Shown here piece by piece: positions 45,422-64,000 of a stretch of 64,000 bases of DNA. The position numbers and the translations under genes were made by a program. Origin of the DNA: Salipiger mangrovisoli (lineage in GTDB: Bacteria; Pseudomonadota; Alphaproteobacteria; Rhodobacterales; Rhodobacteraceae); contig NZ_JADFFK010000012.1 of assembly GCF_015223355.1 (NCBI RefSeq), forward strand, positions 62,001 through 126,000. Reading direction: 5' to 3'. Below the pieces are notes generated by a model. It made no database searches. It had not been told where the DNA came from and saw only the letters and a list, made by a program, of their open reading frames with translations. The stretch's first letter is position 1. Every line of letters begins with the position of its first letter.

Positions 45422-46309
45422 ATGAGCTCCTCCTACGCCCTCACCGTGCAATGTCCCTCCACCCGCGGCATCGTCGCCGCCGTCGCCGGCTTCCTGGCCG
45501 AGCAGGGTTGCAACATCACCGACAGCGCCCAGTTCGACGATCTCGGCACCGGCGGCTTCTTCATGCGGGTGAGCTTCCGCAGCGAGACCGGCACCGAACT
45601 CGCCGCGCTCGAGGCGGCCTTCGCCGAGATTGCAGAGCGTTTCGGCATGGAGTTCGCTTTCCACGACGAAGCCACCAAGATGAAGGTGGTGATCATGGTC
45701 AGCCGCTTCGGCCATTGCCTGAACGACCTGCTCTACCGCTGCCGCATCGGCGCGCTGCCGATCGAGATCGTCGCGGTGATCTCCAACCACATGGATTACC
45801 AGAAGGTGGTGGTGAACGCCGACATCCCGTTCCACTGCATCAAGGTCACCAAGGAGAACAAGCCGCAGGCCGAGGCGGCGATCATGCAGGTGGTCGAGGA
45901 CTCCGGCGCCGATCTGATCGTGCTGGCCCGCTACATGCAGATCCTCAGCGACGAGATGTGCCGCAAGATGTCGGGGCGGATCATCAACATCCACCACAGC
46001 TTCCTGCCCTCGTTCAAGGGTGCCAACCCCTATAAGCAGGCCTTCCAGCGCGGCGTGAAGCTGATCGGGGCGACCTCGCACTACGTCACCGCCGACCTCG
46101 ACGAGGGTCCGATCATCGAGCAGGACATCGTGCGTGTCACCCACGCACAATCGCCCGAGGATTACGTCTCGCTCGGCCGCGACGTCGAGGCGCAGGTTCT
46201 GGCCCGCGCGATCCACGCCCATGCCCACCGCCGGGTGTTCCTCAATGGCGACAAGACCGTGGTCTTCCCCGCCTCGCCGGGCTCCTACAGCTCCGAGCGC
46301 ATGGGCTGA
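45422..46309 (+). CDS. purU: Formyltetrahydrofolate deformylase
   Basis: 295-residue enzyme that hydrolyses 10-formyl-THF to formate and THF, balancing one-carbon and purine pools. An N-terminal ACT domain (~5-80; VQCPSTRGIVAAVAGFLAEQ) is followed by the formyltransferase-type domain with VSRFGHCLNDLLYR (~98-111), the catalytic NIHHSFLPSFKGANPY (~190) and the Asp in DLDEGPIIEQD. Length is normal for PurU. Divergent from the phosphorylase gene. Confidence 0.95.
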   Translation: MSSSYALTVQCPSTRGIVAAVAGFLAEQGCNITDSAQFDDLGTGGFFMRVSFRSETGTELAALEAAFAEIAERFGMEFAFHDEATKMKVVIMVSRFGHCLNDLLYRCRIGALPIEIVAVISNHMDYQKVVVNADIPFHCIKVTKENKPQAEAAIMQVVEDSGADLIVLARYMQILSDEMCRKMSGRIINIHHSFLPSFKGANPYKQAFQRGVKLIGATSHYVTADLDEGPIIEQDIVRVTHAQSPEDYVSLGRDVEAQVLARAIHAHAHRRVFLNGDKTVVFPASPGSYSSERMG

Positions 46310-46333
46310 GCCGCTCCCCCCGAACAACGCCAG

Positions 46334-46357
46334 CCGCCGGAGGCCGATCTCCGGCGG
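46334..46357 (+). terminator. Hairpin after purU
   Basis: CCGCCGGAG and CTCCGGCGG form a perfect 9-bp stem with a 6-nt loop, 25 bp after the stop. No U-run, so function is inferred from position. It also lies downstream of the convergent kinase gene. Confidence 0.55.
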
Positions 46358-46408
46358 TCCCGGCAGCGATGGGGCCCGCTTGGGGCAGGCACCGAGGCCG
46401 CGCGCTTG

Positions 46409-48523
46409 TCAGCCGGTCGGGACCACGAGGTCGCGCACCTTCGCCATCAGCACCTCGAGATCGAAGGGCTTCTGCACCACCTCGATCTCGGACGCGGGCG
46501 GCACACGCCCCAGCGTCGCGCCCTCGTCGTATCCGGTGACGAAGACCACCTTTAGGCCGGGACGCGCAGCACGCGCCGCCTCGGCCAGCTGCCGGCCGTT
46601 CATCCCTCGCGGCAATCCGACGTCGGTCAGCAGCACGTCAACCTCTCCCGCCTCTGCCAGCACCTGCAACGCCTCGGCGGCGGTGCCCGCTTCCAACACC
46701 CTGTAGCCACGATCGCGCAGCGCATCCGCGACCACCATCCTGACAAGGATCTCATCCTCGACCACGAGAACGGTCCTGCCCGCATCGGTGTGAGGCGTCG
46801 CCTCGACGCTTGCCGTTTCGGTCCGGCTCTCCTCGGCGGGCAAACGACTGCGCGGCAGGTAGAGCGTGACGGTGGTGCCCTTTCCGGGTTCGGAGCGGAT
46901 GTTCGCCGCGCCTCCGGACTGCTGGGCAAACCCATAGACCATCGACAGGCCGAGCCCGGTGCCCTCGCCCATCGGCTTGGTGGTGAAGAAGGGCTCGAAG
47001 GCCCGGTCGATCTGCTCGCGGCTCATGCCGCTCCCGGTGTCCGCGACGCTGACCTGCAGGTAATCGCCGCTGGCGATCCCGAGCGTGCGCGCCCGGGCGC
47101 CGGTGACGACGTCGTTTTCGACGCGGATGCCCAGGTGCCCGCCCTCGGGCATGGCATCGCGCGCATTGATGCACAGGTTCAGCAGTGCGTTCTCGAGCTG
47201 GCTCTGATCGACGAGCGAGAGCCAGGCGCCCGCCTCTGCCGTCGTGTGCAGCTCGATATGCGGGCCAACCGTGCGCTGCACCAATTCCACCATGCCCTCG
47301 CAAAGGTGCCCCACATCGGTCGGTTTCGGCGCGAGGGTCTGCTTGCGGGCAAAGGCCATGAGCCGTTGCGTGAGATTGGCCGCGCGGGTGCTGGCGCTCT
47401 TCGCCGCCGCAAGATAGCGCCCGATCTCATCGATGCGCCGCTCCGCGAGCCGCGCCTGCGCCATCTCGACCGCGCCAGAGACCGCTGCCAGCAAATTGTT
47501 GAAATCATGCGCCAACCCGCCCGTCAGCTGTCCCACCGCTTCCATCTTCTGCGCGTGGCGCAGCTCTTCTTCCTTGGCCATCAGCTCGGCGGTTTGCTCG
47601 GTCACTCGCCGCTCCAGCGTCTCGTTGAGCCGGAAGAGCTCGGCCGTGACGCGATCACGCTCGGCCTCGATCTCGCGCCGACCGCTGACGTCCATCAGCA
47701 CGCCCGAGAAGGTGGTCGGCTTGCCCTGCGCGTTCAGCTCGACCTTTCCGCTTGCCTCGATCCAATGGTATTTGCGGTCCTCGCGCAAAACGCGAAACTG
47801 CTGGAAATAGGCGCCACCCTCGCGCAGCGCCGCCTCGATGTCGGCGGTCAGACGGGTCGTGTCCTCGGGGTGGACGTTCTGGATGATGTCGCTGAGCTTG
47901 AGATCGCCAAGCTCGCTGCCCGCGCCAAGCCCCATCGCCGTGGAGAGACCCTCATCGACCGTGAAGGCATCCTGGGGGACATCCCAGACCCAGGTTCCGA
48001 CGATCGCACCGGCCTCGAGCGCAAGGCTCACGCGCTGTTCGTTCTCGCGCGAGATCTTCTCGCTGGCGCGGATCTCCGCCTCCGCCTGCTTGCGCCCGGT
48101 GATGTCGCGGAAGAGCACGGCGACCTGCCCCAGGCTCGCGGGATCGAGCCGCCGGGCCGAGACCTCGATGAAGCGCCCCGCTTCCGCGAAATTCCGCTCG
48201 AAACGGATCGGCACCCCGGTTTCCAGCACCGCGCCGTAGATCTTCACCCATTCGCGCCCATCCTCCGGCGCCACGTCAAAGACCGTCTTTCCGACAATGC
48301 CCTTGATGCCGGTGTGCCGCTCATATCCGGAATTTGCCTCGATATGGCGGTAATCCGACAGCGGCCCGTCGGGCCCATCGATGAATTGGATGATGCAGAA
48401 GCCGTCGTCGATGATTTCGAAGAGCGCCTGCCGACCAGCCTCGCGCGGGTCGTCGCAGCTGTCCGGCGCTCTGCCTTTCGACATCTCTGCCGGCTTTCGA
48501 TTTCCAAAGAACGGCAAGCGCAT
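46409..48523 (-). CDS. Hybrid PAS histidine kinase with C-terminal receiver
   Basis: 704 residues, no membrane segment, so a cytoplasmic sensor. Two PAS domains (~25-145 and ~180-285; ITGRKQAE and DVSGRREIE mark their PAC ends), a coiled linker, a HisKA region with the phosphorylated His in GGLAHDFNNLL (~339), a HATPase (NARDAMPEGG, DTGSGM, GEGTGLGLSM) and a receiver domain (phospho-Asp in LLTDVGLP ~632). ATG 48523 is preferred to TTG 48535. No DNA-binding partner is adjacent; the input signal is unknown, and no cofactor-binding Cys of LOV type is evident. Confidence 0.92.
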   Translation of the reverse strand: MRLPFFGNRKPAEMSKGRAPDSCDDPREAGRQALFEIIDDGFCIIQFIDGPDGPLSDYRHIEANSGYERHTGIKGIVGKTVFDVAPEDGREWVKIYGAVLETGVPIRFERNFAEAGRFIEVSARRLDPASLGQVAVLFRDITGRKQAEAEIRASEKISRENEQRVSLALEAGAIVGTWVWDVPQDAFTVDEGLSTAMGLGAGSELGDLKLSDIIQNVHPEDTTRLTADIEAALREGGAYFQQFRVLREDRKYHWIEASGKVELNAQGKPTTFSGVLMDVSGRREIEAERDRVTAELFRLNETLERRVTEQTAELMAKEEELRHAQKMEAVGQLTGGLAHDFNNLLAAVSGAVEMAQARLAERRIDEIGRYLAAAKSASTRAANLTQRLMAFARKQTLAPKPTDVGHLCEGMVELVQRTVGPHIELHTTAEAGAWLSLVDQSQLENALLNLCINARDAMPEGGHLGIRVENDVVTGARARTLGIASGDYLQVSVADTGSGMSREQIDRAFEPFFTTKPMGEGTGLGLSMVYGFAQQSGGAANIRSEPGKGTTVTLYLPRSRLPAEESRTETASVEATPHTDAGRTVLVVEDEILVRMVVADALRDRGYRVLEAGTAAEALQVLAEAGEVDVLLTDVGLPRGMNGRQLAEAARAARPGLKVVFVTGYDEGATLGRVPPASEIEVVQKPFDLEVLMAKVRDLVVPTG

Positions 48524-49391
48524 TACAGAGTCCAACCCGTCGAGAAGGCATATCTTTCGCCATATAGAGGGGCCCCTTCATTTGCAAAGTGCCCGACCCT
48601 CCAAGCGTGGCCCGAAAGACACGAAAATCCGCCTCCCCAAGCGGCACCGCGGCGGACCGGCGAAACGCCGCGGCAGGGCTGCTCTCGCGCACCGGGGGCC
48701 GGTCGATGCAGGCGGTCAGGATTCTGAGGGGGAAATGGGGCGTGCTCTAGGGGGATAGCGAGCACGCCCCGAGGGGACTAAGCGTGCGGCGGTGGAATTT
48801 GGGACAACCCGCACGCTTCGTGCTGGTAAACAATCAAATAAAAATTGAATTCAGCCAGACGACAATCACGGCACCCGCGGAGATTCGCAAGCGAAAACTT
48901 CCCTCGGGTCACACACCCGTCAGAGCCGCCCCGACCGCGGTTGCGAGCTTGCGCCTTGGCAGCCCTGACGCGCCGCCCTGCGAGGTGATGGGACGGGTGC
49001 TTGGAAAATGTTCTGCCTCCGGGCTGCCCGGGCGCACGGCGCAGCGCAGCGATCCCCCGATGCGCACCCGCCGCGGGCGGCACAGATGGAACCGGCGTAG
49101 ACCCGGGAATGCCTAAAACTTGCGCGCGACCCGCGCATTACCCGGCGGAATTCATGTCAAATTGGTGAAAATCCGTCGCCCCCCGTTGTAGCTCTGCGCA
49201 GGCGGAATAGATAGCGAGCGTCCCGCGGCCTCACTCCTCCTCCCGAGGCTGCCGGACGCGCCAAGACGGGCCGCAAGTCGGCCGGTTTAGCCAACGGGTC
49301 GGCCTGCTCCTCCTCCTCCCTGCGGGTCGACCCAATCTTTCCGAAGCCAGCCTCGGTGCTCCCTTCGGCATGGCCGGGCCGGAACGCGAAA
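48524..49391. other. Non-coding region between the kinase and giant genes
   Basis: About 870 bp in which I support no gene; the small open frames have atypical, Arg-rich translations. It contains a perfect inverted repeat (GGGGCGTGCTC 48737-48747, GAGCACGCCCC 48760-48770) and an AT-rich patch at 48825-48860. The part next to 48523 should hold the kinase promoter. Confidence 0.5.
48737..48770. repeat. Perfect 11-bp inverted repeat
   Basis: GGGGCGTGCTC and GAGCACGCCCC flank a 12-nt loop. No U-run on either strand and no gene ends nearby, so it may be part of a structured RNA leader, an orphan terminator or a protein site. Confidence 0.55.
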
Positions 49392-49420
49392 CACCCGCCC
49401 GGCGTGGTGCCGGACGGGTG
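49392..49420 (-). terminator. Terminator of the giant gene
   Basis: On the minus strand CACCCGTCCGGC pairs with GCCGGGCGGGTG (one G-T) around a 5-nt loop and is followed by TTTCG. It lies 25 bp after the stop at 49446, not after the stop at 49778, which marks 49446 as the original gene end. Confidence 0.72.
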
Positions 49421-49777
49421 ATGTGGCTGTGCCGCGCGGCGGGCTTCAGACCACCGGCAGATCGTCCACGAAGACATACTCCAGGAAGTCGATCCGCAGC
49501 GGCTCGCCGCCGTTCGGCGTGCCCGAGAGCTCCAGCAGGTCCCCTGCATTGAGCGCGATCGCTGTGAGCTCGCGTTCGGCGTAGGACGTGCTGTCGACGA
49601 TGGCCGAACCGGCATCCGCATCCCAGACGAAGCTGTCGATGATCTCGCCGTTCACCAGCACCTGCAACTGCGCCTGCCCGTCGGATTCATCGTAGTAGCC
49701 CAGCTTGAGATTGTAGATGCCATCCGCCGCGGCGAAGCCGAAGCCTGCCACATGCGCCCCCGAGCCGGTCGCCTTGA

Positions 49778-61891
<12,114 letters not shown>

Positions 61892-62990
61892 GATCACTCC
61901 CCCGACACAATGCGTGGGCCGCCCCAGGCGGCCCTGAAAATGAAATTGCGCCAAGGCGCAGAAATGAAGCCGCCCGACCGCTGTTGTGCAAAGCGGGCGC
62001 GTGGATCGGTCAGCCGAAGCAGCCGCCAGAAAGATTGATACGTTTCGCCCCAAGGGAAAACGGCGGGCAAAACGAAGACGCGACCGGAAAACGGGATGCG
62101 CCAGATTTTTCAGGATGATTCAGGATGCGGCAGGGCAATCCAGGGGCCGCTTTACTGGTCCAAAATAATCCGAATGAAAGAAAACAAAGAAAATCGTACA
62201 AAACTGGACGCAGAGAGAGAGAACATCCTCGCTGCTCAAAATATGAGCCTCATGCGTACTAAATTGTTAACACGGTCTCAGCATCTGGCAACATTTTTTT
62301 CGCAGGCCTCGGACAAGGCCAAAACAGCAACAAGAAGCGCGGTATCTGACCACCCTTTCCCTTCTGCGTTACTATCCGGCCGCTTGCTGAAGATACCGCC
62401 TGTTTTCAGTGGGATAAAACCATAATTTCCACACGGTGACCGCCCTGGAAAGCGCTTCTGTACCGTTCTCGGAACAGCGCCAACCTGCAATATGCGCTTT
62501 CGCAGCATTCTATTTTGCACGCGCAGAAAGAACCTAGGAATCGTCGCAAAGTCCACATGAACCAGAACCCCCTTGGGGAGAGTTACAGAGACCTATACAA
62601 TTTAACCGAGCATTAATCAGGCAGCAATTGCGAGACGCAGGCACCCTGCATCCCGCCCGCCCCTCCGCGCCTCAGAGGTTGATTTCCCGCATTGCCGTCG
62701 GACATCTGCCGTCGTCCCGGTATTTCCCGTCAGGTCCTCCCCGAGGCGAATACAGGGGCGGGGCGTCTAATCCGGATGGGCAGGCGAATTTGTCATAACA
62801 GCTACGTCGCATCTACCCAGGCGATGGGCTGGCTCGCAAAGTTGGCGACGTCGAAACCTCACCGGAGCGCGACCGCGGCTATGCGACCGGAGACCCGACT
62901 CCCTCGAAGGCGTCGGCCACGGACTCCCACGGCGACACCGCGTGCAGAGATCATGCCGTGAGGATTGCGCGTCTGAATGCTGGATCGAAC
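61892..62990. other. 1.1-kb non-coding region upstream of the giant gene
   Basis: No convincing gene. The section 62160-62640 is clearly richer in A+T than the rest of the window and probably contains the promoter and regulatory sites of the giant gene. It includes GCTCA-N5-TGAGC (62234-62248), GTTAAC (62265-62270) and the spaced inverted repeat GCGGTATCT / AGATACCGC. Short frames here (for example 62096-62425) have no recognisable product. From about 62640 to the tRNA the DNA returns to high GC. Confidence 0.5.
62339..62399. repeat. Spaced inverted repeat in the giant-gene upstream region
   Basis: GCGGTATCT (62339-62347) and AGATACCGC (62391-62399) are perfect 9-bp arms 43 bp apart. Could be a looping operator pair or an RNA stem. 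Confidence 0.45.
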
Positions 62991-63066
62991 TGGTGCCCCC
63001 ACACGGACTCGAACCGCGGACCTACTGATTACAAATCAGTTGCTCTACCAGCTGAGCTATAGGGGC
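62991..63066 (-). tRNA. tRNA-Thr (anticodon TGT)
   Basis: 76 nt including an encoded CCA. Acceptor GCCCCTA pairs with TGGGGGC, the D-arm is AGCTCAGCTGGTAGAGC, the anticodon stem ACTGA/TCAGT encloses loop TTTGTAA, and the T-arm carries GGTTCGAGTCC. The TGT anticodon reads ACN threonine codons, chiefly ACA. It lies 50 bp downstream of the iron-type permease gene on the same strand. Confidence 0.97.
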
Positions 63067-63115
63067 ACCTTGAGCAGAGGGATATGCCAGCTTCCCCCCC
63101 GAGCGCAAGACCGAT

Positions 63116-64000
63116 TCAGCGATTTGCCCGCGCCAAAAGCGCCACCGCCAGAAGCCCCACCCCGATCACCAGAACCGCCGCCGGGGCGGCGCCTCCGAGG
63201 TTCTCCAGTGAGGCCTGATCGTGGACCCGCGTCGCCAGCGTCTCGTAGTTGAACGGCCGCAGCAGCAAGGTCGCTGGAAGCTCCTTCACGCAGTCCACGA
63301 AGACCAGCAGCAATGCCGAGGCGACCGAGCCGCGCATCAGCGGGTAGTAGATCTCGCGCAAGGTCTGCCCCTGCGTTCTGCCAAGCGAGCGCGCGGCGCG
63401 CGCCAGGTTGGGCGAGATCCGCCCCATCGCCGCATCCGCCGCACCCTGCGCGATGGCGAAGAAGCGTACGAAATAGGACAGCACCAACGCAAAGGACGAG
63501 CCGGTGAGCACCAGTCCGATGTCGATACCGGAGGCGGCCTCGATCGCGTCCGCCAGCATATGGTCCACCGCAGCCAAAGGAATCAGGATGCCCACCCCGA
63601 GCACCGCGCCGGGTGCGGCGTAGCCGATGGTCGAGACCGGCAGCAGCAGCCGTGGCAGCTGCCGCCCCGAGAGGCGCACGCCATAGACGAGGAAGATGCC
63701 GCCCAGCACCGTCAGCACCGCCGCGATTCCGCCGACGGTCAGCGTGTGCACGCCCGCGCGCCAGAGCCGGGGGTCGGCCCAGGCCCCCGCGTTGTCGATC
63801 GCATGGCCGAGGATCACCCAGGCAGGCAGCAGGAAGCCCATGCCGAAAGGGAGGGCGCAGGCCAGCGCCGCGCCCCAACCGGCGGCGCCGCCAAGAGGGG
63901 TCCGTGGCACCGGCCGGTGCCGCGAGGAGAGGTTGAAAAAGCGCATCCTGCGGCGCGAGCCCTTCTCGAGCAACACCAGGACGATGACCAGCGCCAGCAC
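63116..64000 (-). CDS. Iron(III)-type ABC transporter permease (FbpB/SfuB-like), 5' end outside window
   Basis: The last 294 residues of a larger permease; the reading frame runs off the right edge. About six hydrophobic helices are visible. The cytoplasmic EAA loop is AARSLGRTQGQTLREIYYPLM, followed by FVDCVKELPATLLLRPFNYETLA (quoted in parts), which is characteristic of Fe3+ and related (FbpB/ThiP-like) permeases with two fused halves. Binding protein and ATPase genes would lie beyond the window. Confidence 0.88.
   Translation of the reverse strand: MLALVIVLVLLEKGSRRRMRFFNLSSRHRPVPRTPLGGAAGWGAALACALPFGMGFLLPAWVILGHAIDNAGAWADPRLWRAGVHTLTVGGIAAVLTVLGGIFLVYGVRLSGRQLPRLLLPVSTIGYAAPGAVLGVGILIPLAAVDHMLADAIEAASGIDIGLVLTGSSFALVLSYFVRFFAIAQGAADAAMGRISPNLARAARSLGRTQGQTLREIYYPLMRGSVASALLLVFVDCVKELPATLLLRPFNYETLATRVHDQASLENLGGAAPAAVLVIGVGLLAVALLARANR

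Noticed and set aside
62096-62425. Possible small gene of 109 codons upstream of the giant gene
   Set aside because: No ribosome site, mixed composition and no recognisable domain; better explained as promoter-region DNA.
62991-63066. tRNA-Thr as an integration site for an island containing the giant gene
   Set aside because: I found no integrase gene and no second copy of the tRNA 3' end in the window.

Overview
The window is a GC-rich (about two-thirds G+C) chromosomal segment from an alphaproteobacterium, most likely a marine or salt-tolerant Rhodobacteraceae (Roseobacter/Salipiger-like). This rests on gene content, not on a database search. The clues are a SAM-II type riboswitch before metZ, the gene order SUV3-like helicase / S4 protein / FdxA / CarD, metal-independent FolE2, a MetR/MetF pair, and a GC-rich intergenic repeat in the style of this family. 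I see no phage, insertion sequence, CRISPR array or plasmid function. The left edge falls in non-coding DNA; the right edge cuts an iron-type ABC permease gene.

Layout. 0.1-6.3 kb: folE2, riboswitch-controlled metZ, a KefB/C-like antiporter and a type II NADH dehydrogenase-like flavoprotein. 6.4-11 kb: carD, fdxA, an S4-domain protein and a large SUV3-like RNA helicase, all on the minus strand. 11-15.7 kb: a TPR protein diverging from an SCP2 / alpha-beta hydrolase pair, then the ligase-associated exonuclease and ATP-dependent DNA ligase with overlapping ends. 15.8-24 kb: a basic amino acid decarboxylase, an M3 oligopeptidase, small conserved proteins, glutathione peroxidase, a thermonuclease-like protein and a DMT transporter. 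24-26.3 kb: a divergent LysE exporter / ArgP-type regulator pair and an unusual Tag-like glycosylase. 26.4-33.7 kb: a catabolic locus with a GntR/FCD regulator, an NTF2-like protein, a branched-chain-type ABC importer whose second permease and both ATPases are fused in one chain, and a cytosine deaminase-like amidohydrolase. 33.9-38.7 kb: thrS, an ArsC/Spx-like protein, a cold-shock protein, and metR/metF. 38.9-45.1 kb: a probable glucosylglycerate locus (phosphatase, synthase and a GH13_18 phosphorylase) that also holds a GntP permease and a DedA protein. 45.4-48.5 kb: purU and a hybrid histidine kinase. 49.4-61.9 kb: one giant secreted-type protein gene. 63 kb: tRNA-Thr and the truncated permease.

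The most notable object is the giant gene (about 4,040-4,120 codons). It encodes repeated carbohydrate-binding-like, cadherin-like and Ig-like modules around a central beta-propeller resembling soluble sugar dehydrogenases. Near its 3' end a 74-bp tandem duplication shifts the frame. The true-looking C-terminus, with a hydrophobic tail like type I secretion substrates and followed by a terminator hairpin, is left out of frame. Removing one 74-bp copy restores a single frame of 4,123 codons plus stop. This may be a phase-variation-like switch, a recent lesion or an assembly error.

Other points of interest are the SAM-II aptamer that precedes competing hairpins and a terminator, the fused LivM-LivG-LivF chain, the synthesis-plus-phosphorolysis gene set for glucosylglycerate, and a cysteine-free Tag-like glycosylase.
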